A DNA stretch of 64,000 nucleotides from Streptomyces nigrescens (GTDB lineage Bacteria > Actinomycetota > Actinomycetes > Streptomycetales > Streptomycetaceae): contig AP026073.1 in NCBI GenBank assembly GCA_024349765.1, forward strand, positions 6,634,001-6,698,000, written 5' to 3'. Positions 34,873-42,828 of this stretch are shown here, piece by piece (the stretch's first letter is position 1; every line of letters starts with the position of its first letter). The notes below the pieces were generated by a model. That model worked only from the letters and a program-made list of their open reading frames with translations, was not told where the DNA came from and made no database searches. The position numbers and the translations under genes are program-made.

Positions 34873-36006
34873 TCACGGCGTGTGTACCTCCTCGACGGCC
34901 TCCTGAGTGGCTGCGATCCAGCCGGGGCCGAGGTGCAGTTTCTCCCAGGCGTCCGCGTCGAGCGCGGCCAGCCGGTCGGCGAGGGCCCGGCCGGGCGGGG
35001 CCGCGAGGTCGCCGGGGACGGTGAGGGCGGCGGCGGCGAAGAGGTGGCCGTGGCGGACGCGGGCGCGCAGCGGCAGGCCGCGGAGGGTGGCGGAGAGGAA
35101 GCCGGCGGCGAACGCGTCACCGGCGCCGACGGCGGCGACGACGTCCACGTCCGGGGCGCGGACGGCCACGCGTTCGCCGCCGTGCCCCTCGGCCCGTTCC
35201 CCGCCGTGGAAGACGACGGCCCCGCCCGCGCCCCGCTTGACCACCAGGAACTCCGGCTCGGGCAGGGCCTCGCGGATCGCCCGGCCGCCGTGCAGGCCCC
35301 AGGCGTCCCGGGCCTCGTCCTCGCCGACGAACACCAGGTCGGCCCCGCGCGCGAGGTCGAGCAGGACCCGCGGGCCGATGGGGGTACCTCCCTGCGCGAG
35401 CGGAGCCGAGAGCTGGGGGGAGCCGCGCCACAGGCCGGGCCGGTGGTTGACGTCGAACGAGACGAGGGGGCGGCGGCCGGGGCGGCGCGCGGTCAGGGTG
35501 TGCAGCAGGTCGAGGCAGTCGGCGGAGAGGGCCGCGGTGATACCGGACAGGTGCAGGATCCGGCCGTCCTGGAGGGCGCCGGTGTCCAGGGTGGTCACGG
35601 ACATGGCGGAGGCCGCGGAACCGGCGCGGTAGTAGGCGACCTCGTGGGCGTCGGTGGCGCGGTCGCCGGCGGTGCGGAAGTAGATGCCGGTGGGGCGGTC
35701 GCGGTCGCGGCGCACCGCGGAGGTGTCGACGCCGTATCCGGCGATCGTCTCGACGAGGTGGTCACCGAAACCGTCGGCGCCGACCCGGCTGACCCACTTC
35801 GTGCGGTGGCCGGCGGCGGCGAGCATGCAGGCGACGTTGGACTCCGCACCGCCGATGGCGCGGTCGAAGGAGGGGACGTCGGCGAGCCGTCCGGGCCGGC
35901 CGGGCAGGAAGGTGACCATGGACTCGCCGAGGCAGACGACCTCGGCGGCCGGGGCGGGGGTGCCGCCCGGGCCGTGGATGCCGCTGACGTCCGGGGTCGT
36001 GGTCAC
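34873..36006 (-). CDS. PfkB family sugar-acid kinase, probably 2-keto-3-deoxygluconate kinase
   Basis: This 377-residue ribokinase-fold enzyme starts EVVCLGESMVTFLP near the N-terminus. It has the PfkB motif GGAESNVACMLAAAG and the catalytic loop AAVGAGDAFAAGF, with Asp as the base. YFRTAGDRATDAHEVAYYRA is typical of KDG kinases. It would convert 2-keto-3-deoxygluconate to the 6-phosphate. Residues 196-208 are encoded by a 39-bp dispersed repeat inserted in frame between the FDVNHRPGLW strand and the next helix, a surface position. The GTG at 36006 has AAGGAG eleven bases upstream. No KDPG aldolase lies in the window. Confidence 0.88.
   Translation of the reverse strand: MTTTPDVSGIHGPGGTPAPAAEVVCLGESMVTFLPGRPGRLADVPSFDRAIGGAESNVACMLAAAGHRTKWVSRVGADGFGDHLVETIAGYGVDTSAVRRDRDRPTGIYFRTAGDRATDAHEVAYYRAGSAASAMSVTTLDTGALQDGRILHLSGITAALSADCLDLLHTLTARRPGRRPLVSFDVNHRPGLWRGSPQLSAPLAQGGTPIGPRVLLDLARGADLVFVGEDEARDAWGLHGGRAIREALPEPEFLVVKRGAGGAVVFHGGERAEGHGGERVAVRAPDVDVVAAVGAGDAFAAGFLSATLRGLPLRARVRHGHLFAAAALTVPGDLAAPPGRALADRLAALDADAWEKLHLGPGWIAATQEAVEEVHTP
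35383..35421. repeat. 39-bp dispersed repeat, copy B, in frame within the kinase gene
   Basis: The core reads CTCCCTGCGCGAGCGGAGCC; the element matches copy A (27801-27839) at 35 of 39 positions. It encodes SPQLSAPLAQGGT in the kinase, exactly 13 codons. Both copies use the same reading phase on the reverse strand. Confidence 0.82.
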
Positions 36007-36101
36007 GATCGTGTGCGCTCCTTCGCTGGGCCGGCCCGGGCGGGCCGTGCGCGGCCCGCCGTCCCTGGAGGTTTTCCCGGCGAGGTCCGCCATTTCCTGC
36101 G

Positions 36102-36137
36102 GTTTCCCGCCGTGTTTCCCGCCGTGTTTCCCACCAT
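36102..36137. repeat. Three tandem 12-bp repeats upstream of the kinase gene
   Basis: GTTTCCCGCCGT occurs at 36102-36113 and 36114-36125, with a variant GTTTCCCACCAT at 36126-36137. It lies in the divergent promoter region between kinase and deaminase genes and may bind a regulator or be replication slippage. Confidence 0.6.
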
Positions 36138-36208
36138 TGACCGGGCGATGGCCCGGATGTTAGACAGCTGTCAGCGATATGCGCAATGGTCGTTGCAGAG
36201 CATGCAAC
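36137..36208 (+). promoter_or_regulatory. Divergent promoter region with IclR-type operator
   Basis: TTGACC (36137-36142) and TTAGAC (36160-36165) with 17-base spacing form a plausible forward promoter. GACAGCTGTC (36163-36172) overlaps it, and GTTGCA-N5-TGCAAC (36192-36208) lies just downstream. The TTGCA/TGCAA arms resemble sites of IclR-family regulators. A regulator bound there would block the deaminase transcript and could also act on the divergent kinase gene. Confidence 0.6.
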
Positions 36209-36228
36209 ATGATCTTTGAGGAGGCCCC

Positions 36229-37518
36229 ATGACGGGGGAGCGGCTCGCGCAGGGACTTGCGGAACTCGCGGACGAACGTGTCGATCACCGCTTCAAGGGG
36301 CTTCCCCCGGACGCCGAGGGACTGACCGTCGGCGAGCTGGCCGCCGAGCGCCGCAACCTCTTCGACGGCGGGTTCACCACCCCCGTCCTGGCCCTCTCCG
36401 CGGAGGCCGTCGAGCACAACCTGGCCGCCCTGGAGACCTACTCCACCCGGCACGGCCTGGCCTTCGCCCCGCACGGCAAGACCTGCATGGCCCCCCAGCT
36501 CTTCGCCCGCCAGCTGGAGCACGGCGCCTGGGGCATCACCGCGGCCGTCCCGCACCAGGCCCGGGTCTACCGCACGTACGGCATCCAGCGGATCTTCCTG
36601 GCCAACGAGCTGGTGGACGCCGCCGCGCTGCGCTGGCTGGCCGGTGAGCTGGCCGCCGACCCCGACTTCCGCTTCGTCTGCTACGTCGACTCGCTGCCCG
36701 GCATCGCGCTGATGGACGCCGCGCTGCGGGAGGCCGGCGCCACCCGCCCGGTCGACGTGGTCATCGAACTGGGCGCGGGCGAGGGCGCGCGCACCGGCGT
36801 CCGCACCGAGGCCGAGTGCCTCGAACTCGCCGACGCCATCGCGGGCGTGGACACCCTCCGGCTGGTGGGCGTCGCCGGGTACGAGGGCGAGGTGCCGGAC
36901 GCCGACGGCGAGCGGGTGCGCGCCTGGCTGCGCCGACTGGTGTCACTGGCCGTGGAGTTCGACAAGGCCGGCCGGTTCGCCGACCTGGACCGGATCGTCG
37001 TCAGCGCCGGCGGCAGCGCCTGGTTCGACGCGGTCGCCGAGGTCTTCGAGGAGATCCCCGCCCTGTCGGCACCGGTCCTCAAGCTGCTGCGCTCGGGCGC
37101 GTACGTCTCGCACGACGACGGCCACTACCGCCGGCTGACCCCCTTCAACCGCATCCCGGACGAGGGCGATCTGCAGCCCGCCTTCCGGCTGTGGGCGCAG
37201 GTCGTCTCCCGCCCCACGCCCGGCCAGGCGTTCCTCAACGCGGGCAAGCGCGATGCGGCCCACGACCTGGACCTGCCGCGGGCCCAGGTCGTGCGGTCCG
37301 GCCGGGACGGCAGCGAGCGGCCGGCGGACGGGATCACCGTCACCGGGCTGTCCGACCAGCACGCCTGGCTGGCGACGGAACGCGCCGGGGACGTCGAGGT
37401 CGGCGACTGGGTCGGGCTGGGCCTGTCCCACCCGTGCACGTCCTTCGACAAGTGGCAGCTGATCCCGCTGGTCGAACGGGACGGCACGGTCGTCGACTTC
37501 GTCCGCACCTTCTTCTGA
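36229..37518 (+). CDS. Fold-type III PLP deaminase/dehydratase (D-glucosaminate or D-amino acid type)
   Basis: This 429-residue enzyme has an alanine-racemase-like N-terminal barrel with the PLP Lys84 in FAPHGKTCMAPQ. The C-terminal D-serine dehydratase-like domain has metal-binding His and Cys in SDQHAWL and LSHPCTSFDKW. This family includes D-serine dehydratase, D-threonine aldolase and D-glucosaminate dehydratase. The adjacent sugar-acid kinase and the GntP permease favour D-glucosaminate, whose deamination gives 2-keto-3-deoxygluconate through an enamine that RidA can hydrolyse. GAGGAGG precedes the ATG. The deacylase gene follows 34 bases later. Confidence 0.88.
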   Translation: MTGERLAQGLAELADERVDHRFKGLPPDAEGLTVGELAAERRNLFDGGFTTPVLALSAEAVEHNLAALETYSTRHGLAFAPHGKTCMAPQLFARQLEHGAWGITAAVPHQARVYRTYGIQRIFLANELVDAAALRWLAGELAADPDFRFVCYVDSLPGIALMDAALREAGATRPVDVVIELGAGEGARTGVRTEAECLELADAIAGVDTLRLVGVAGYEGEVPDADGERVRAWLRRLVSLAVEFDKAGRFADLDRIVVSAGGSAWFDAVAEVFEEIPALSAPVLKLLRSGAYVSHDDGHYRRLTPFNRIPDEGDLQPAFRLWAQVVSRPTPGQAFLNAGKRDAAHDLDLPRAQVVRSGRDGSERPADGITVTGLSDQHAWLATERAGDVEVGDWVGLGLSHPCTSFDKWQLIPLVERDGTVVDFVRTFF

Positions 37519-37552
37519 CCCCCCGCTTCCGCCCGAGCCGAGAGGCCCCGCC

Positions 37553-39172
37553 ATGGACCTGGTCATCCGCGACGTACGCGTCCTCGACGGCACCGGCGGG
37601 GCCTCCTACCGGGCGGATGTGGCGCTCGACGGCGGCCGGATCGCCGCCGTCGTGCGCGCGGGCGGCGGCCGCCGCCCCACCGCCCGCCGCACCCTGGACG
37701 CCGGCGGCCTCGCCCTCTCCCCCGGCTTCATCGACATGCACGCGCACAGCGACCTGGCGCTGCTGCGCGACCCGGCGCACGAGGCCAAGGCCGCCCAGGG
37801 CGTCACCCTCGAAGTCCTCGGCCAGGACGGCCTGTCGTACGCACCGGTCGACGACCGCACCCTCGCCCAGGTCCGCCAGGCCGTCACCGGCTGGAACGGC
37901 GGCGGCCCCGGGGACACCTCCCTCGACTTCGACTGGCGCACGGTCGGCGGGTACCTCGACCGCCTGGACCTCGGCTTCGACGGACAGGGCATCGCGGTCA
38001 ACGCCGCCTACCTCGTCCCGCAGGGCACGGTCCGGATGTACGCGGTCGGCTGGGACGACCGGGACGCGACCCCGGCCGAGCTCGACCACATGAAACGCCT
38101 GGTCGCCGACGGCCTGGAACAGGGCGCCGTCGGCATGTCGTCCGGCCTCACCTACACCCCCGGCATGTACGCCAAGGACGCCGAACTCACCGAACTGTGC
38201 CGGGTCGTGGCTGCGTACGACGGCTACTACTGTCCCCACCACCGCAGTTACGGGGCGGGCGCCCTGGACGCGTACGAGGAGATGGTCGACCTCGCGCGCA
38301 CCGCCGGCTGCGCCCTCCATCTCGCCCACGCCACCATGAACTTCGGCGTGAACCAGGGCCGGGCCGCCGACCTCCTCGCCCTCCTCGACGACGCGATCGC
38401 GGCGGGCGCGGACATCAGCCTCGACACCTACCCGTACACCCCCGGCTCCACGACTCTCGTGGCGATGCTGCCGAGTTGGGCCAACGAGGGCGGCCCGGAG
38501 GCCACCCTCGCCCGGCTCCGCGACGACGAGACCGCCGAGCGCATCCGCCACCACGTCGAGGAGCTCGGCTCGGACGGCTGCCACGGCGTACCGATCGAGT
38601 GGGACACCATCGAGATCTCCGGCGTCGCCGACCCCGCGCTCGCCTCCGGCGTCGGCAAGACGGTCGCCCGGGCCGCCGCCGAGCGCGCCGAGGCCCCCTG
38701 GGTCACCGCCCGCCGCCTCCTCCTCGACGACCGCCTCGGCTCGACGATCCTGCAGCACGTCGGGCACGAGGAGAACGTCCGCGCGATCATGCAGCACCCG
38801 GTGCACACCGGCGGCAGCGACGGGATCCTCCAGGGCGACAAGCCGCACCCGCGCGCGTACGGCACCTTCCCGCACTACCTCGGCCACTACGCCCGCGAGT
38901 TGGGGGTGCTGTCCCTGGAGGAGTGCGTGGCCCATCTGACGGGCCGTCCGGCGGCCCGGCTACGGCTGCCCGACCGCGGCCTCGTCCGCGAGGGCTACCG
39001 CGCCGACCTGGTCCTCTTCGACCCGGACACGGTGGCGGCGGGCTCGACGTTCGAGGCCCCGCGGACGCTACCCGTCGGCATCCCGCACGTCCTGATCGAC
39101 GGGCGCTTCGTCATCGAGGACGGCCGCCGGACGGACGTCCTGGCGGGGCGGGCGGTGCGACGCACTCCATAG
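37553..39172 (+). CDS. D-aminoacylase-type amidohydrolase, probable N-acyl sugar-acid or N-acyl-D-amino acid deacetylase
   Basis: This 539-residue amidohydrolase-superfamily enzyme opens with DLVIRDVRVLDGTG and has the metal motif GFIDMHAHSDLALL. The sequence TLEVLGQDGLSYAPV then appears. The histidines in LHLAHATMNF and QHVGHEENV follow, and the catalytic Asp lies in HTGGSDGILQGDKPHPRAYG. The small beta domain ends in DLVLFDPDTV. Family members remove N-acyl groups from D-amino acids; in this context N-acetyl-D-glucosaminate is a likely substrate. Its last 105 bases overlap the end of the convergent KAP gene, which is unusual. Confidence 0.88.
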   Translation: MDLVIRDVRVLDGTGGASYRADVALDGGRIAAVVRAGGGRRPTARRTLDAGGLALSPGFIDMHAHSDLALLRDPAHEAKAAQGVTLEVLGQDGLSYAPVDDRTLAQVRQAVTGWNGGGPGDTSLDFDWRTVGGYLDRLDLGFDGQGIAVNAAYLVPQGTVRMYAVGWDDRDATPAELDHMKRLVADGLEQGAVGMSSGLTYTPGMYAKDAELTELCRVVAAYDGYYCPHHRSYGAGALDAYEEMVDLARTAGCALHLAHATMNFGVNQGRAADLLALLDDAIAAGADISLDTYPYTPGSTTLVAMLPSWANEGGPEATLARLRDDETAERIRHHVEELGSDGCHGVPIEWDTIEISGVADPALASGVGKTVARAAAERAEAPWVTARRLLLDDRLGSTILQHVGHEENVRAIMQHPVHTGGSDGILQGDKPHPRAYGTFPHYLGHYARELGVLSLEECVAHLTGRPAARLRLPDRGLVREGYRADLVLFDPDTVAAGSTFEAPRTLPVGIPHVLIDGRFVIEDGRRTDVLAGRAVRRTP

Positions 39173-41320
39173 GGGCACCTCGGACCGGGTCCGCTCCCGG
39201 ACGGCGGCCAGGACCAGGTCGCCCAGCTCCTGCTCGTTGTTGGTGAGCGAGGCGCCCAGGGTCGTGGCGCGCTCCTCGCGGTCCGGGGACCGGCGGATGG
39301 TGAAGAAGACCACCGGCCCGTCGTACTGCCCGTCCTCCTTGAGGCGTTCCACCATGACGAAGCCCGCGGTGTGGTCCCGCCCCCGGCTGATGTCGGAGAT
39401 CAGCAGGTCGGGGGTGTGGGTGCGGAGCGCCCGCACGGCGTCGACGCTGTTCTCCACATGCGTCACCTGCGCCCCGAGACCCTCCAGCACCGTGCGCACC
39501 ACGGCCTTGCGCTCCGGCTGGTCGTCGACCCACAGGACGTGGAACGGCGGCAGTGGCAGGTACGGGCTCTGCTGCCCGTAACCGGACTGTGGCATCGGCT
39601 GCGGGTAGGCGGATTGCGGCTGCTGCGGGTACCCACCGCCCTGCTGCCCCGGCTGCGGGTAGCCGGACTGCGGTACCGACCGCGGGTAGCCCGACTGCGG
39701 CACAGCCTGCGGGTAGCCGCCCTGCGGGGGGTACGCGGACGCCGGCTGCGGCTGCTGCCGCACCGCTCCCGGGCCCGGCCCCCCGGCGCCGCCCATCCCC
39801 GCGTACGGCTCCTCGCCCGACCAGGCCAGCGGCGGGCCGAAGCCCATGCCGTGGCCGTCCGCGCGGCCGTCCGGCAGGCTCTGCCACATCGGGGCCCACT
39901 CCTGGGACATCCGGGTCGGCTCGTCGCCGGAACCCTGCGGGCCCTCGCGCAGCCGTTGCAGCAGCCGGTCCGCGTCCGGGCGGGCGGTCAGCTCGTCGAC
40001 CAGCGAGGTGAACGCCGGATTGATCACCAAGGTGGGGAATTCCGTGGGGAGTTGACGCTCCAGCGCGGTCAGCACCGCCTCGCCCGACTCCCCGAGCGGC
40101 GCCGGCGCCAGCAGGTCGTACGAGGCGAGGAAGGTCCGCACCCTGGTGAGTTCGTGGTCCGGGGGCGGGACCGCGGCCGCGGACAGCAGCGTGCGCCGCA
40201 CCTCGCGGTAGGTACGGAACTCGGCCACCACATCGCCGTCCACCGTGCCGGACGGGCCGGTCATCATCCGGTAGAAGTCGGGATAGAAGTACTGCAGCAG
40301 CAGCGTCCTGATCACCGCGTCGGGGCCGAAGTCACGCCAGACCGGGTTCAGGGTCGCTTCCAGCACGAAGCCGTTGACCAGGCGTTTGATGCGGCGCGGG
40401 TTGCGGTCCGAGCGCTGGACCAGCAGATCCACCAGGGCGTCGTCGAGCAGCGGCTCGATGCCGGCGGTCCGGGCGCACCACCGGATGTAGTCCTTGACGC
40501 CGTGGTTGTCGGGGGCCGGAATCCGGTAGCTGGTCTGGAAGATCTTCTCCAGGAACGCCGAACCGGCCGGCGACAGATCGCGCAGCAGCCCGTTGGGCCC
40601 CAGCGCCGACCGGTCGCAGCCGATCATGAACGCCAGCCCGGGCACGTCCAGGTAGACCTTCACCGCCTCGCAGACCGCGAGCACCGTCTCCTCCGAGCAG
40701 CGGTCGAGGTCGTCGATGAAGACCACCAGGAGCCGGCGCGGCCGGAACTCGGTGTTCTGCGACCATTCCTGCACCAGCTCGCCGATCGCCCCGCGCATCT
40801 CGTTGCGCGCCTGGGAGTTGACCGACAGGCCCTTCCACAGCTCGTCGACGAGGCCGGCCATCCCGAGCGGTCCCGCGACGACGGTGGTCAGGGCCCGGGC
40901 CGCCCGCAGCAGCGCGCGCCGCTCGCTGACCCGGGCCAGACCGCGGCGCAGCACCCGTCGGTCGAAGCGCATCAGGACGGACTTGATCAGCCCTTCCAGC
41001 GCGTCGGCGCCGGTCGAGGTCCAGGCGTTGTACCAGACCGTGTGGACGTCGGGGGCGTGCGCCAGGTCCGCGTCGACCAGCCGCATCAGGCTGCTCTTGC
41101 CCATGCCCCAGCCGGCGTCGACGGCGAGGGTGAAGGGGGTGGACCCGCGGGAGGCGACGAGCAGGCCGGCGAGCTGACGGGCCGCGCGTCCGGCGCCGAG
41201 CAGATCCGCGCCGGGCTCGGCCACCGGCTCGTCGTTGAGGAGCGCGAACGGGCCGTGCGACGGGGGCGCGGTGACGGCCGGCGCGGCCGCGGCGGGAGGT
41301 AACGGGGCCGAGGTGGGCAT
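39068..41320 (-). CDS. KAP P-loop NTPase fused to a divergent receiver domain
   Basis: This 750-residue protein begins with a KAP NTPase: Walker A GWGMGKSS (70-77), the family motif VHTVWYNAWTSTGADALE, and Walker B LLVVFIDDLDRC (196-207). The helical insert (about 136-165) may be membrane-associated, as in other KAP proteins. A Gln/Pro/Gly/Tyr repeat linker (about 510-590, units like SGYPQ) leads to a receiver-like domain (593-710). Acidic residues Asp599/600 (WVDDQP) and Asp643 (LISDISRG) are kept, but the usual Thr-Lys is Thr-Asn (GASLTNNEQEL). KAP proteins are linked to phage exclusion and membrane signalling. The function here is unknown. ATG at 41320. Confidence 0.88.
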   Translation of the reverse strand: MPTSAPLPPAAAAPAVTAPPSHGPFALLNDEPVAEPGADLLGAGRAARQLAGLLVASRGSTPFTLAVDAGWGMGKSSLMRLVDADLAHAPDVHTVWYNAWTSTGADALEGLIKSVLMRFDRRVLRRGLARVSERRALLRAARALTTVVAGPLGMAGLVDELWKGLSVNSQARNEMRGAIGELVQEWSQNTEFRPRRLLVVFIDDLDRCSEETVLAVCEAVKVYLDVPGLAFMIGCDRSALGPNGLLRDLSPAGSAFLEKIFQTSYRIPAPDNHGVKDYIRWCARTAGIEPLLDDALVDLLVQRSDRNPRRIKRLVNGFVLEATLNPVWRDFGPDAVIRTLLLQYFYPDFYRMMTGPSGTVDGDVVAEFRTYREVRRTLLSAAAVPPPDHELTRVRTFLASYDLLAPAPLGESGEAVLTALERQLPTEFPTLVINPAFTSLVDELTARPDADRLLQRLREGPQGSGDEPTRMSQEWAPMWQSLPDGRADGHGMGFGPPLAWSGEEPYAGMGGAGGPGPGAVRQQPQPASAYPPQGGYPQAVPQSGYPRSVPQSGYPQPGQQGGGYPQQPQSAYPQPMPQSGYGQQSPYLPLPPFHVLWVDDQPERKAVVRTVLEGLGAQVTHVENSVDAVRALRTHTPDLLISDISRGRDHTAGFVMVERLKEDGQYDGPVVFFTIRRSPDREERATTLGASLTNNEQELGDLVLAAVRERTRSEVPLWSASHRPPRQDVRPAAVLDDEAPVDQDVRDADG

Positions 41321-41531
41321 GCGCCCGGAGCGTACCGGGACGGCCGTGCGCCCGCGCACCCCGCCGCGAAATCAGCAGCACCCCGGCCGGCTGCCCCTGC
41401 CGGCCGGCGGCGTCCGGCGCGACACCCGGACCCTTCGCCGTCACCGATGGTGAGGAACCCCACACCCTGCGCTCATCAACGTGGGGAAAAACACCGGGCG
41501 GGCGGCGAAACACGCCCGTAAGGTGGCGGAC

Positions 41532-42743
41532 ATGCAGGTGATCCAGTCAACGAAGCTCGCCAACGTCTGCTACGAAATCCGTGGCCCGGTGCTCGAGGAG
41601 GCCATGCGGCTGGAGGCTGCGGGTCACCGCATCCTCAAGCTGAACACCGGCAACCCGGCGGCGTTCGGCTTCGAGTGCCCGCCCGAGATCCTGGAGGACA
41701 TCCTCCGCACGGTCGGGACGGCGCACGGCTACGGCGACGCGAAGGGCCTGCTGTCCGCCCGCCGCGCGGTGATGCAGCACTACCAGACCAAGGGCATCGA
41801 GCTCTCGGTCGACGACATCTACCTGGGCAACGGCGTCTCCGAGCTGATCCAGATGTCGATGCAGGCGCTGCTGGACGACGGCGACGAGGTGCTCGTGCCG
41901 GCCCCGGACTACCCGCTGTGGACCGCCTCGGTCTCGCTGTCCGGCGGCACCGCCGTGCACTACCGCTGCGACGAGCAGGCCGACTGGATGCCCGACCTGG
42001 CCGACATCGAGCGCAAGATCACCGACCGCACCAAGGCCATCGTCGTCATCAACCCCAACAACCCGACCGGCGCGGTGTACGACGACACGCTGCTCCAGGG
42101 CATCGCGGAGATCGCCCGGCGGCACAACCTGATCGTCTGCGCCGACGAGATCTACGACAAGATCCTCTTCGACGGGGTCACCCACACCCCGTTCGCCGCG
42201 CTCGCCCCGGACCTGCTGACCCTGACCTTCAACGGCCTGTCCAAGGCGTACCGGGTCGCCGGCTACCGCAGCGGCTGGCTGGCGGTCTGCGGCCCGAAGG
42301 CGCACGCCTCCTCGTACATCGAGGGGCTGACGATCCTCGCCAACATGCGGCTGTGCGCCAACATGCCGGCCCAGCACGCGGTCGCCACGGCGCTCGGCGG
42401 CCGTCAGTCGATCAACGACCTCGTACTGCCCGGCGGCCGGCTGCTGGAGCAGCGCGACACCGCGTACGAGCTGCTGACGCAGATCCCCGGGGTCAGCTGC
42501 GTGAAGCCGAAGGGCGCGCTGTACGCCTTCCCGCGGCTGGACCCCAAGGTGTACAAGATCAAGGACGACCGGCAGATGGTGCTGGACCTGCTGCGCGCCG
42601 AGAAGATCATGATCGTGCACGGCACCGGCTTCAACTGGCCCGAGCCGGACCACTTCCGGCTGGTCACCCTGCCCAGCAAGGACGATCTGGCGGACGCGGT
42701 GACCCGGATCGGCACCTTCCTCGACGGTTACGGACAGTACTGA
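41532..42743 (+). CDS. Class I/II aminotransferase, AlaA-like
   Basis: This 403-residue PLP enzyme matches glutamate-pyruvate aminotransferases of the AlaA group. The N-terminus is MQVIQSTKLANVCYEIRGPV. The PLP Lys lies in TFNGLSKAYRVAGYRSGW, and the motifs NPNNPTGAVY and CADEIYDKILFDG hold the cofactor. It would interconvert alanine and pyruvate with glutamate/2-oxoglutarate. The start is the ATG at 41532, giving the conserved N-terminus. It is followed 85 bases later by a small conserved gene with its own operator-like palindrome. Confidence 0.94.
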   Translation: MQVIQSTKLANVCYEIRGPVLEEAMRLEAAGHRILKLNTGNPAAFGFECPPEILEDILRTVGTAHGYGDAKGLLSARRAVMQHYQTKGIELSVDDIYLGNGVSELIQMSMQALLDDGDEVLVPAPDYPLWTASVSLSGGTAVHYRCDEQADWMPDLADIERKITDRTKAIVVINPNNPTGAVYDDTLLQGIAEIARRHNLIVCADEIYDKILFDGVTHTPFAALAPDLLTLTFNGLSKAYRVAGYRSGWLAVCGPKAHASSYIEGLTILANMRLCANMPAQHAVATALGGRQSINDLVLPGGRLLEQRDTAYELLTQIPGVSCVKPKGALYAFPRLDPKVYKIKDDRQMVLDLLRAEKIMIVHGTGFNWPEPDHFRLVTLPSKDDLADAVTRIGTFLDGYGQY

Positions 42744-42773
42744 GCCGGGCCGACTTCTATACGACCCACAACT

Positions 42774-42788
42774 TTAGACAGCGTCTAA
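42774..42788. promoter_or_regulatory. Operator-like palindrome before the 153-residue conserved gene
   Basis: TTAGAC-AGC-GTCTAA is a perfect inverted repeat 40 bases upstream of the ATG at 42829, in the -10 region. This resembles TetR/MarR sites. No regulator gene is adjacent, so the factor is encoded elsewhere or is the TetR at 46481. Confidence 0.55.
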
Positions 42789-42828
42789 GCTAGGATGGCT
42801 TCCTGGACATTTTTCAGGAGGCCGTCCC

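Noticed and set aside
32028-37518. Reading the cluster simply as gluconate utilisation
   Set aside because: A gluconate pathway needs gluconate kinase and has no use for a PLP deaminase, RidA and an N-deacylase; kept only as an alternative for the permease.
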